From the NCBI RefSeq assembly GCF_048820935.1, contig NZ_JBMERD010000001.1, forward strand, positions 186,001-250,000: a DNA stretch of 64,000 nucleotides, in the 5' to 3' direction. This DNA is from Algicoccus sp048820935. Lineage in GTDB: Bacteria; Pseudomonadota; Gammaproteobacteria; Burkholderiales; Burkholderiaceae_B. The notes under the pieces were generated by a model that had not been told where the DNA came from, ran no database searches, and was given only the letters and a program-made list of their open reading frames with translations. The position numbers were made by a program, and so were the translations under genes. Of the stretch, positions 43,175 through 51,195 are shown piece by piece; position 1 is the first letter of the stretch; each line of letters starts with the position of its first letter.

Positions 43175-45502
43175 TCATTCAGATGCTATTTCCTCACGGT
43201 CTTCTCGTGACGTGCGAATTAAGCGCAATCCGTTAAACACCACCAACAAGCTTGCTCCCATGTCGGCAAAGACCGCCATCCACATCGTGGCTTGATCCAT
43301 CAGCGCCAGCACAAAGAATACGGCTTTGATGCCCAATGCCAACGCAATGTTTTGCCAGAGAACTCGATGCACTCGGTGCGACAATTTGACGGTGCGCACG
43401 ATACGGCGCAAGTCATCATTCATAATGACAACGTCAGCTGCTTCCACAGCAATGTCACTGCCAGCTTGCCCCATCGCAAAACCAATATCGGCACTAGCAA
43501 GCGCCGGCGAGTCGTTAATCCCGTCTCCCACCATGCCGACGGTCACGCCATTTTGAACAAACTCTTCAATCACTTTGAGCTTATCGACAGGTAATAAATC
43601 AGCTCGAACATCTTCAATGCCCACTTGCGCAGCAATGTGTGCAGCGGTCAAGGCATTGTCACCCGTGAGCATAACCACTTGAATCCCTTGCTCGCGCAGC
43701 TGGGCAATGGCTTGTTTCGAGGTTTCTCGTACGGTGTCAGCGACTGCAAACGCGCCAAGAATCACTTCTTCAGTCGCCAAAACGGTCACGGTATAACCTT
43801 GACGCTCTAAAGATGCCAGTGACTGATCAATCTGTTCGGTGCACAACCCAAAACCATGGATCCAGCGATGACTGCCCATTCGATAGAAAGTCGATTCGAT
43901 TCGACCCTGAACACCCAGGCCAGCTAAGGCCTCAAACTGATCGATTTCTAGATCTACAACTCCATTGAGTAAAGCGGGTTCTATCGACTGAATGCCGCGT
44001 GCCATCGCTTGAGAAACGGGGTGATCCGAGCGACTGGCTAACGCATGCGCCCAAATATGCACTTGTGTAGCCGTATAGGTTGGCGCAAAAACCAGATGCT
44101 CAACAAGCTCTGGTTCACCTCGTGTAATTGTGCCGGTTTTATCTAAGGCAAGCCATTGCAAACGGCGGGCTAATTCAAGATAGGCCCCACCTTTGATGAG
44201 GACACCTAGACGTGCAGCGGTCGTCAACCCACTCACAATCGTCACGGGCGTGGAAATGACCAACGCACAAGGACATCCGATCACCAATAAAACCAGACCT
44301 TTATACAGACTGTTTAACCAATCGGCCCCCAGAAACAACGGGCTTCCAATGGCAACCACAATCGCCAATAAAAACACCAATGGTGTATAGACAGCTGCAA
44401 ACCGATCCACAAAGCGTTGGATTGGTGCCTTGGTGGCTTGTGCTTGTTCAACCACATGAATGATGTTGGCAAGTACGGTGTCATCGGCTTGCGCCTGCAC
44501 GATATATTCGAGCTCTGCTTGCTGATTCACCGTCCCAGCAAACACCTTGTCGCCAGGGCTTTTTTCAACGGGAACACTCTCGCCAGTAATGGCTGATTGA
44601 TCGGCTGAGCTATGTCCTTTAAGGATTTCCCCATCAAACGCAAACCGCTCACCAGGACGTACGCGCACAATGGCATTCACTGCAACTTGTTGAACAGGCG
44701 TTTCGACCCACACGCCTTGTGAGTTTTGAATCTGCGCTGTAACAGGTGCCAAATCGAGTAAACTTTTCACGGCATTACGTGCGCGAGAAATGGCACGTGC
44801 TTCGATCAATTCAGCAATGCTATAGAGCGCCATAACCATGGCGGCTTCAGGCCAGTCGCCGATCAGAAACGCCCCGATCACAGCCACCGTCATGAGGGCA
44901 TTGATATTGAGCCGAAATTCGCGTAGTGCTTGCCAACCTTTTTTGAGCACAGAAAAACCAGACAAACCGATAGCCACCGCAGCCAACCCCATGCCCGCTA
45001 GCGTCCAAGGTTTGCTTTCAGGCGCCAAGATCAGGTGAATCAGTTCTGCACTCAACGCCACAACCAATGCCACAACCAACTGAATCGTCATACGACGCTG
45101 ATAGCGCGCACTTTGTGCCAGAGCCGCCGTATCAACCAATTGACGCGACTCAAAACCCGCCCCTTGAATCCGAGATTGCACATCAGCCCAGACCGATTCG
45201 GGTGCGTCGACTGCAATCAGACGTGCACTCAGATCAAACTGCAAACGACGGATCTCAGTCACATCGTTTAACACCTTACGGATTTCACTTTCTTCAATCG
45301 GGCAGTCCATGGCTGGCACATGTAGCACCAAACCCTCTAGTCGGCTTGCCTCAAGTGTGGCTTGGCCTGGAGTTTCGTGGTCATGACCGCACGTATGCCC
45401 ATGATGGTGATGATCGTGTCCGTGTTCAGAATGCCCATGATCATGCCCACAAGCAGAACTTGTCGTTGAAGTCTGGAGATGTTGATCGTTGTGGGCAGTC
45501 AT
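43175..45502 (-). CDS. zntA: Zn/Cd/Pb-exporting P1B-type ATPase
   Basis: 775 residues. A His-rich leader (residues ~18-45, many HGHDHH groups) precedes one heavy-metal domain whose motif is MDCPIEE rather than CxxC. The core shows GESVPVEKSPGD (actuator, TGES), the transmembrane metal site CPC at Cys410-Cys412, the phosphorylated Asp454 in DKTGT, SDHPVSQA (the HP locus) and MVGDGINDSPALA. It pumps divalent soft metals to the periplasm. It is divergent from a CadR/PbrR-type regulator, and its promoter has the long spacer expected for MerR control. cadA is an equally valid name. Confidence 0.93.
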   Translation of the reverse strand: MTAHNDQHLQTSTTSSACGHDHGHSEHGHDHHHHGHTCGHDHETPGQATLEASRLEGLVLHVPAMDCPIEESEIRKVLNDVTEIRRLQFDLSARLIAVDAPESVWADVQSRIQGAGFESRQLVDTAALAQSARYQRRMTIQLVVALVVALSAELIHLILAPESKPWTLAGMGLAAVAIGLSGFSVLKKGWQALREFRLNINALMTVAVIGAFLIGDWPEAAMVMALYSIAELIEARAISRARNAVKSLLDLAPVTAQIQNSQGVWVETPVQQVAVNAIVRVRPGERFAFDGEILKGHSSADQSAITGESVPVEKSPGDKVFAGTVNQQAELEYIVQAQADDTVLANIIHVVEQAQATKAPIQRFVDRFAAVYTPLVFLLAIVVAIGSPLFLGADWLNSLYKGLVLLVIGCPCALVISTPVTIVSGLTTAARLGVLIKGGAYLELARRLQWLALDKTGTITRGEPELVEHLVFAPTYTATQVHIWAHALASRSDHPVSQAMARGIQSIEPALLNGVVDLEIDQFEALAGLGVQGRIESTFYRMGSHRWIHGFGLCTEQIDQSLASLERQGYTVTVLATEEVILGAFAVADTVRETSKQAIAQLREQGIQVVMLTGDNALTAAHIAAQVGIEDVRADLLPVDKLKVIEEFVQNGVTVGMVGDGINDSPALASADIGFAMGQAGSDIAVEAADVVIMNDDLRRIVRTVKLSHRVHRVLWQNIALALGIKAVFFVLALMDQATMWMAVFADMGASLLVVFNGLRLIRTSREDREEIASE

Positions 45503-45565
45503 TACTGGCTTCCTCTTGATGGCTTTCTTGCAGATAACACGGATGAGTCCGCGTGGTTATGAACC

Positions 45566-45596
45566 ATTTAAAACCCTGTAGTCGCTACAATGTCAA
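45566..45596 (-). promoter_or_regulatory. MerR-type zntA promoter with 19-bp spacer and operator
   Basis: On the reverse strand TTGACA (45596-45591) and TTAAAT (45571-45566) are 19 bases apart, too long for normal use. The spacer is filled by the dyad ACCCTGTAG-TCG-CTACAATGT (45573-45593), close to the CadR/ZntR operator. Metal-bound regulator would untwist it and activate transcription. Confidence 0.8.
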
Positions 45597-45623
45597 GCAA
45601 TCACGGATTGTCAGGAGGCTTAC

Positions 45624-46064
45624 ATGCGAATCGGAGAATTGGCCAAACGTTCAGACACGGCAACTGAAACCATTCGTTTCTACGAAAAAGAAAACCTTTT
45701 ACCCGCGCCTGCCCGCAGTCCCAATAACTATCGTGTCTATGATGAAGCACATCTAGAACGCCTACTCTTTATCCGACATGGCCGCAAACTCGGTATGTCA
45801 CTTGGCGAGTTGCGAGTGTTATTGCGCTATCGAGATACCGATTTAGAAGGTTGCGAGCAAGTCAATCAGTTATTGGACCAGCAAGTTGAGCAAGTCAGTC
45901 AGCGTATCGAAGAGCTCATTGCCCTTAAAACAGAGCTTTTAGATATACGGCAGCGTTGTCGCACGCCTGGGAAAGCGACGCAATGCGGGATTTTGTGTGA
46001 ACTCTCACGTCAAGCAGCCTCTTTGGCTCAGGTAAGCACCCCTACTGTTGCGCAAAGTGAATAG
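45624..46064 (+). CDS. cadR: MerR-family metal regulator (CadR/PbrR/ZntR type)
   Basis: 146 residues. The winged helix is at 1-70 (MRIGELAKRSDTATETIRFYEKENLLPAPARSPNNYRVYD), followed by the dimerisation helix. Metal-binding cysteines are Cys77, Cys112 and Cys121, with a further Cys125, the set used by CadR/PbrR proteins for Cd, Pb or Zn. ATG 45624 follows CAGGAGGCTTAC. It regulates the divergent ATPase through the operator directly between them. Exact metal preference cannot be read. Confidence 0.9.
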   Translation: MRIGELAKRSDTATETIRFYEKENLLPAPARSPNNYRVYDEAHLERLLFIRHGRKLGMSLGELRVLLRYRDTDLEGCEQVNQLLDQQVEQVSQRIEELIALKTELLDIRQRCRTPGKATQCGILCELSRQAASLAQVSTPTVAQSE

Positions 46065-46171
46065 GCTATCGAATCGATAGCTAAATGCAAATAGCAACCA
46101 CTCTCACTATATGTCACAATAGAATCACGAATCGAGAACAGTGCGTCTCTCGTCAGCGACAGGAGATCATG

Positions 46172-46282
46172 ATGAAAAGCGTAGAAAAAAGAGTCCGTAA
46201 GCATCCGGTGAGATTTGCGTTAGGCTTATTGGTGAATTTGATTGGTCTTGTGGGCATCTGGTCACTTTTAGTGCGGGCATAA
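46172..46282 (+). CDS. Predicted 36-residue single-helix membrane protein
   Basis: From ATG 46172, behind AGGAG at 46161-46165, the frame reads MKSVEKRVRKHPVR followed by a hydrophobic helix (FALGLLVNLIGLVGIWSLLV) and a short end. The basic N-terminus predicts an inside-N orientation. An ATG three bases earlier is possible. It follows the metal regulator by 107 bp and is convergent with the GDT1 gene. I do not recognise a family; the ribosome site and transmembrane pattern are the only support. Confidence 0.5.
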   Translation: MKSVEKRVRKHPVRFALGLLVNLIGLVGIWSLLVRA

Positions 46283-46289
46283 CGACAAG

Positions 46290-46868
46290 TTATACCCCCA
46301 GAGACTCCCCTGCACCCAATAGAGTCAATACACCCAGAATCGCAAAGATTGCCGCCGCAATCCGGTGGACCAGTGTGACTGGGATGGCCCCGGCCATGCG
46401 CTTCCCGATGAGAACGGCTGGTACGTTGGCAATCAGCATACCTAAGGTGGTGGCGAGCACGACAGTTACAAACGCATCGTAACGAGCTGCAAGCGCCACC
46501 GTGGCAATCTGTGTCTTATCCCCCATCTCTGCCAGAAAAAAGGCAATGAATGTCGTCATAAACACGCCGTATTTGGCGGCCGTGCCAGTCTCGTCGTCAT
46601 CAAGCTTGTCCGGAATCAAGGTCCAAATTGCCATCAGTAAAAAAGATACACCCAGAATCCAACGTAAGATTTCTGGGCTTAGAATGGCGCTCAACCACGT
46701 GCCTGCAGCACCGGCAAATCCATGATTGAGTAAAGTGGCCACCAGAATACCCAGAATAATGGCACCTAAACGACGAAACTTGGCTGCTAGCACAAACGCT
46801 AAAAGTTGAGTTTTATCGCCGATTTCGGCCAATGCCACCACACCGGTGGAAATTAAAAATGCTTCCAT
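46290..46868 (-). CDS. TMEM165/GDT1 (UPF0016) family cation transporter
   Basis: 192 residues from ATG 46868, six helices in two repeats. Each repeat carries the family motif: ALAEIGDKTQLLAF near 14 and FLAEMGDKTQIATV near 115. Bacterial relatives (MneA/Gdt1) export manganese, some calcium. The upstream open stretch to TTG 46883 adds MCQFL and cannot be excluded as the true start because no normal ribosome site precedes ATG 46868. Two interleaved inverted repeats lie directly in front of the start. Confidence 0.88.
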   Translation of the reverse strand: MEAFLISTGVVALAEIGDKTQLLAFVLAAKFRRLGAIILGILVATLLNHGFAGAAGTWLSAILSPEILRWILGVSFLLMAIWTLIPDKLDDDETGTAAKYGVFMTTFIAFFLAEMGDKTQIATVALAARYDAFVTVVLATTLGMLIANVPAVLIGKRMAGAIPVTLVHRIAAAIFAILGVLTLLGAGESLGV

Positions 46869-46874
46869 GAGAAA

Positions 46875-46920
46875 CTGACACAACCCCGCTCACAAATTAG
46901 CAATTCGTGTCAGAACGGGG
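46875..46920 (-). promoter_or_regulatory. Interleaved inverted repeats (pseudoknot-capable) before the GDT1 gene
   Basis: Arm A CTGACAC (46875-46881) pairs with A' GTGTCAG (46907-46913), and arm B CCCCG (46884-46888) with B' CGGGG (46916-46920). The order A-B-A'-B' means the stems either exclude one another or form a pseudoknot. The A stem ends seven bases from the start codon, so it could control translation. I do not recognise the yybP-ykoY manganese riboswitch core here. Confidence 0.5.
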
Positions 46921-47040
46921 AATCACACGAGCCACTTATTTTTTGGATCGCATTGTACGGCAACTGGAATTTGGTCGATCGATATCAAGACGACCTCAGT
47001 GGTTAATGTCTTACAAAATAGCAAATCGAGTAAGCTTGGC

Positions 47041-47703
47041 CTAGTATGGATGGCGATTCTTTTTTTGACGCCAAGCTTCAAACGCAGCCAAGCCCATCTC
47101 ATACCCAAAGCCAGCAATCATCTCTAAGCGCCGCAATTCGGGTGCATGCGCAAAATCCTCATACTGAAACGCATCGTCAAATCCAATCTCGCGGGCATCT
47201 TCCACATTCGCCGCAAAATACACGCGATCAATTCGTGCCCAATAAATCGCACTTAAGCACATTGGGCACGGCGCAGCACTGGAATACAGCTCACAGCCTT
47301 TAAGCATTCTGGCACGGGCAGGCGCTGTATCTTCATCACCCGCTTGACGTGCAATTAACTCCAATGTGGTACCACTTAATTGATTCGGGTTGAGCTCTGG
47401 CTTGGGATTAATGCGCTGGCAGGCATCGATGATAGCCATGATTTCTGCATGGAACACAGGGATACCCGTTAAAAGCACTCTGTTTTGTCCACGGCCGATG
47501 ATCTGTCCATCCTTCACAATCACTGCACCAAATGGGCCGCCTAGCCCTCGCTCAACGGATTCCGTTGCCAAACGACACGCTTCTTGCATGAAACCCAAAC
47601 GTTGCGCACCGAGGTCAATGCTTTGACCGATTTCAGAAGATGCTGCTTCTTTACCGTTTTCATGTGGGCAAGGGCAATCTGATTTGGAGTGTGAATGACT
47701 CAT
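47041..47703 (-). CDS. Nucleoside/guanine deaminase-like zinc enzyme
   Basis: 220 residues of the CDA superfamily. The zinc site is HAE (PVFHAEIMAI near 87) and PCPMC (SSAAPCPMCLSAIYWARIDRVYFA near 145), and the context resembles bacterial guanine deaminase GuaD more than TadA. The first ~25 residues (HSHSKSDCPCPHENG) are a Cys/His-rich extension absent from most homologues. Gene is in the same direction as the GDT1 gene, 172 bp upstream, and divergent from the GltB-like gene. Confidence 0.82.
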   Translation of the reverse strand: MSHSHSKSDCPCPHENGKEAASSEIGQSIDLGAQRLGFMQEACRLATESVERGLGGPFGAVIVKDGQIIGRGQNRVLLTGIPVFHAEIMAIIDACQRINPKPELNPNQLSGTTLELIARQAGDEDTAPARARMLKGCELYSSAAPCPMCLSAIYWARIDRVYFAANVEDAREIGFDDAFQYEDFAHAPELRRLEMIAGFGYEMGLAAFEAWRQKKNRHPY

Positions 47704-47876
47704 GGTTTTCCCATAGATCGGGGTTAATGGACATTTTTGCGTAAAGTTCGTGCAAACTTCTATGTAGCAAGTTAGATGGTTTAAATCCTAAGCCAAGTCT
47801 GCTAGATTGTCAGTAAGATTGTTCACAGCCTCTGTGCGTTTAGTAAACTGACTGGTCTGTTTAGTTTGGAGATTTC

Positions 47877-49568
47877 ATGCGTATTCCCCCACTCAAAGAA
47901 CGATTCGCGGTTTTTTGGAGCATATTGGGACTGGCGGTCATCACTATCGTGCTGGCACTCGTGTTTGGCAGCGGTTGGTGGTATGCCGCATTCATCTTCA
48001 TTGCGTTGTCTTTGCTCGGTCTCTATGATCTTGCGCAACAGCGTCATGCGGTACGACGCAACTACCCAATTATTGGCAATTTGCGTTACTTTTTTGAGTC
48101 TATCCGACCTGAGTTGCGCCAATACTTCTTTGAAGACGACAGTACGGATACACCCTTTTCTCGAGACAAACGTTCACTCGCCTATCAGCGCGCTAAGCAG
48201 CAGCTCGATCAGCGGGCTTTTGGGACTAAGCAAGACGTCTACAGTGAGCGCTATGAATGGATTAACCATTCTATGCAACCCGTTGATGTCACGGACACCA
48301 ACTTTAGAATTCAAATAGGTGGTCGGGATTGCACACAACCCTTCGATCTGTCGGTTTTAAATATTTCAGCCATGAGTTTTGGGGCATTGTCAGCCAATGC
48401 TGTGATGGCCTTAAATGCTGGGGCACACATTGGCGGCTTTGCTCATGACACGGGTGAAGGCGGGATCAGCCGTTATCACCTGAAAAATGGCGGTGACCTC
48501 ATCTGGAACATTGGTTCTGGTTACTTTGGCTGTCGCGACAAGCAAGGCAACTTCTCAGATGAAAACTTTGTGGCCAATGCAACACGCCCCGAAGTCAAAA
48601 TGATCGAGCTCAAGATTTCACAAGGTGCCAAACCCGGGCAAGGCGGTATTTTGCCGGGCAGTAAAGTCACCACTGAAATTGCGGCTGCACGAGGCGTTCC
48701 GATTGGACAAGACTGTCTCTCACCCAGTAAACATACGGCATTTAGCACACCGGTTGAGCTTTTAGAGTTTATTGCTCGCTTACGTAAGCTCTCGGGTGGC
48801 AAGCCGGTCGGCTTCAAGATGTGTATTGGACACCCCTGGGAATGGTTTGCCATTGCCAAAGCCATGCTGAAAACGGGTATCAAACCAGACTTTATTGTGG
48901 TCGACGGCGCTGAAGGCGGTACTGGTGCTGCACCAGCCGAATTGATGGATCATGTGGGCACTCCATTGCGTGAAGCAGTGCGTTTGGTTCACAACACCTT
49001 GGTCGGCCTGAATTTGCGCGATGAAATCAAAATCGGTGCATCTGGCAAAATTGTTACGGCTTTTGATATGGCGCGCATCATGGCCTTGGGTGCAGACTGG
49101 TGTAACAGCGCACGTGCCTTTATGTTTGCCGTGGGCTGTATTCAGGCACAGGTCTGTCATACCGGCAACTGTCCAACCGGGGTCACCACCCAGGACAAAG
49201 ATCGCCAAAAAGCACTGGTCGTCTCTGACAAAGCACCTCGAGTGGCTAACTTCCATCGCAACACCTTGTCAGCATTGGGTGAACTCATCGGATCCGCTGG
49301 GCTTTACCACCCTGCGGATCTGAAGATTCATCACATTGCGACCCGCACCTCACCCAATCATGTGACGCTCTATTCCACCCTCTTCCCAGACATGGCGCCG
49401 GGTCAATTGTTGCGCAATGAATTGCCAACTCGTGTCTTTCGTTTAGGTTGGCCCATGGCCAGTCCGGATAGTTTTGAGCCAACAGGTAACTTGGCTGCTC
49501 GGTTGGCAGAAATGCAAAAAGAGAATCCTGAAAAAATGGAAGCTCCGGACGCTGTGGCAATGTTTTAA
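47877..49568 (+). CDS. FMN-binding glutamate synthase-like protein
   Basis: 563 residues, about one third of GltB. Two helices at residues ~12-55 precede a domain like the FMN/Fe-S synthase domain of GltB (FDLSVLNISAMSFGALSANAVMALN near 155, GQGGILPGSKVT near 255, DFIVVDGAEGGTGAAP near 340, CHTGNCPTGVTTQD near 425). The cysteines CxxxxC in the last motif suggest an Fe-S centre. There is no amidotransferase domain, so it is not a full glutamate synthase; family members are called FMN-binding glutamate synthase family proteins and have no firm role. GGAGATTTC precedes ATG 47877. Confidence 0.85.
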   Translation: MRIPPLKERFAVFWSILGLAVITIVLALVFGSGWWYAAFIFIALSLLGLYDLAQQRHAVRRNYPIIGNLRYFFESIRPELRQYFFEDDSTDTPFSRDKRSLAYQRAKQQLDQRAFGTKQDVYSERYEWINHSMQPVDVTDTNFRIQIGGRDCTQPFDLSVLNISAMSFGALSANAVMALNAGAHIGGFAHDTGEGGISRYHLKNGGDLIWNIGSGYFGCRDKQGNFSDENFVANATRPEVKMIELKISQGAKPGQGGILPGSKVTTEIAAARGVPIGQDCLSPSKHTAFSTPVELLEFIARLRKLSGGKPVGFKMCIGHPWEWFAIAKAMLKTGIKPDFIVVDGAEGGTGAAPAELMDHVGTPLREAVRLVHNTLVGLNLRDEIKIGASGKIVTAFDMARIMALGADWCNSARAFMFAVGCIQAQVCHTGNCPTGVTTQDKDRQKALVVSDKAPRVANFHRNTLSALGELIGSAGLYHPADLKIHHIATRTSPNHVTLYSTLFPDMAPGQLLRNELPTRVFRLGWPMASPDSFEPTGNLAARLAEMQKENPEKMEAPDAVAMF

Positions 49569-49730
49569 GCAATCACAAAAGAAAACGACAATCAGTTCTA
49601 GGTAGTACCAAATCGGATGAGGTTTAAGTACCTCATCCGCCTGTTCAAAAAAGTACATGGTCGTGCGCTGCTATCAATTAGCGGACAAACAACAATTTAT
49701 ACGGCAGCACCACGCCTTAATAAACACATT

Positions 49731-50059
49731 TTAATCAAAAAGAGTTACTACTCTTGCCAAAACTTCGTCAAGTATTGACGTTGAAACAGTTTCAATCATT
49801 CGTCCATTGCGGTCTTTCAGATCTAAGGTACGAGGCTGATCGCAGCGTATTACGCCAGTTGTTTTTGTTCCAGACAATGGCACAGAAAATCGTATTTTTC
49901 GCACGAAACTGCCTCTGTTCGTGATTGGTACGATAACTGGTAAACCTGTAGCCTGATTAAACCTGTCAGGGGAAACGATTAATACTGGCCTGTGCCACGT
50001 TGCTCACGGCCTTTACTTGGTTCTAGGTTAACTACATAGATTTCACCGCGTTTTATCAT
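49731..50059 (-). pseudogene. ChpB/MazF-family toxin gene with a frameshift
   Basis: From ATG 50059 the frame reads MIKRGEIYVVNLEPSKGREQRGTG and then stops. One base off, starting at about 49989, the rest of the toxin continues: PVLIVSPDRFNQATGLPVIV, then TTGVIRCDQPRTLDL and ILDEVLARVV, to a TAA at 49731. Relatives read GREQxGxRPVLVVSPxxFN at the junction, so a one-base deletion near 49986-49992 explains it. The ATG overlaps the antitoxin stop (ATGA). The toxin, an mRNA endoribonuclease in this family, should be inactive. Confidence 0.85.
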
Positions 50060-50302
50060 ATAAATTCGCCACCAACAGCTGGGGAATCAATCCACTCCCG
50101 ATCATCTGCTGATTGCGGTTTTGTATAGTCAGATTCCGCTAATAGTTCTGCCATTGTGTAGCGCGGTCGCAATGAAGTCTCAACGACAAGACATCCATTT
50201 TCAACAGTCAAACCAACTTTAGAACCTGCTGTTAATTGCAAAACATCAAGCAACACTGGGGGAACAGTTAGCATAATTGAGCCACCTACTGTTAATGGCC
50301 AT
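50056..50302 (-). pseudogene. ChpS/PemI-family antitoxin gene with a damaged 5' end
   Basis: The body (MLTVPPVLLDVLQLTAGSKVGLTVENG, RPRYTMAELLAESDY, then DREWIDSPAVGGEFI) is an AbrB-fold antitoxin and is intact from ATG 50274. The conserved preceding residues VGGSI are in the same frame but have no start; a plausible start ATG at 50302 (MAIN, with AGG upstream) is one base out of frame with them. A small indel therefore appears to have broken the N-terminus. Translation from 50274 would give a 72-residue protein without the first DNA-binding strand. Confidence 0.65.
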
Positions 50303-50710
50303 TGACACCTACTTTACGTAAATTTGTTGTGTACATAGACCCCTCCGTGAGTTACATCTAAATGTAACTCACTAAGATCTATTTCAAAAGAAAGTCTTAA
50401 TAGAATTTTCTGATAACCACAATCCGTTAAGACTACCTATACATGGTATTCCTTACGCCATGAATTGATCCTACTTTCAAGTTAGGCTTCACGCTGACTT
50501 AGGTAAAAGTGTGCTACCGAGTTGAGGGAACATCATATGGCTTTCGAGATCGGTATCTACACTATGCCTACAAACAAGAAGTGGACTATTTGGTGTGTTG
50601 AATATCAAAACCAAATAAAAAAGCAGCGTAAGCTGCCCCCAAACCTCATGAATGCATATTAATCAGATTGATTCATGTGCTGACCTACCCAAGATCAGCA
50701 CAACACTCAT
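50303..50710. other. Intergenic stretch between the toxin-antitoxin remnant and ectC
   Basis: About 400 bp with no convincing gene. A 41-codon open frame at 50537-50662 overlaps the ectC terminator and resembles nothing I know. The only clear element is that terminator. Confidence 0.45.
50617..50636 (-). terminator. Terminator of the ectABC operon
   Basis: GCAGC (50623-50627) and GCTGC (50632-50636) enclose a 4-base loop; on the reverse strand the stem is followed by TTTTTTATTT. It lies 75 bp past the ectC stop. Confidence 0.7.
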
Positions 50711-51100
50711 CTATTCGACTAGAGCGTAAGCCCCTGTCTCATCGTGTGTTTCACGACCTGTGAGCGGTGGATTGAACACGCACACCATACGCATATGGGT
50801 GCCTTTATTGGCACGCAGAAAATGACGGTCATGGTCATTTAGGATGTAAAGCGTGCCAGGGGTAATTGGATGCACCTTGCCAGTGGCAACATCTTCAATC
50901 TCACCCTCACCTTCAATGCAATAGACTGATTCGAAGTGATTAGCATACGCCAACTCAAGTTCAGCGCCTTCTTTAATGATGGTGTCATTGATTGAATATC
51001 CGACACCCGCATCCCGAAAACTTAAACGGCGACTGTTCCAACCTTCAGCATCCACATCGGCATCAGTACCGATGACATCATTAAGATGAACCACAATCAT
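50711..51100 (-). CDS. ectC: L-ectoine synthase
   Basis: 129 residues, the normal length of this cupin enzyme. MIVVHLNDVIGTDADVDAEGWNSRRLSFRDAGVGYSINDTIIKEG, the cupin block YANHFESVYCIEGEGEIED and GTLYILNDHDRHFLRA are diagnostic. It closes N-gamma-acetyl-diaminobutyrate to the compatible solute ectoine, using iron. Third gene of ectABC, 95 bp after ectB, a wide gap that holds repeated palindromic sequence. No ectD hydroxylase or ask_ect follows. Confidence 0.97.
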   Translation of the reverse strand: MIVVHLNDVIGTDADVDAEGWNSRRLSFRDAGVGYSINDTIIKEGAELELAYANHFESVYCIEGEGEIEDVATGKVHPITPGTLYILNDHDRHFLRANKGTHMRMVCVFNPPLTGRETHDETGAYALVE

Positions 51101-51138
51101 AAATAACTTCCTTTCATCAAACTTTGAACAATTTATAA

Positions 51139-51172
51139 CGACTCATGAGGATTGACATCGACTCATGAGTCG
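51139..51172. repeat. Repeat of CGACTCATGAG with palindrome between ectB and ectC
   Basis: CGACTCATGAG occurs at 51139-51149 and 51159-51169, 20 bp apart, and the second copy is part of a perfect 14-bp palindrome CGACTCATGAGTCG (51159-51172). Two helical turns of spacing look like paired protein sites; as RNA the copies could fold together and separate ectC expression from ectB. Confidence 0.6.
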
Positions 51173-51195
51173 CGATGAGGGTGCACGAGGGTACT

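Noticed and set aside
46869..47040. yybP-ykoY manganese riboswitch before the GDT1 gene
   Set aside because: I looked for the conserved core by eye and did not find it; a covariance search would settle this.
49569..50302. CRISPR array or mobile element near the toxin-antitoxin remnant
   Set aside because: No repeats, transposase fragments or terminal inverted repeats are visible.
50537..50662. 41-codon forward frame before ectC
   Set aside because: It runs across the ectABC terminator and has no recognisable sequence; treated as chance.
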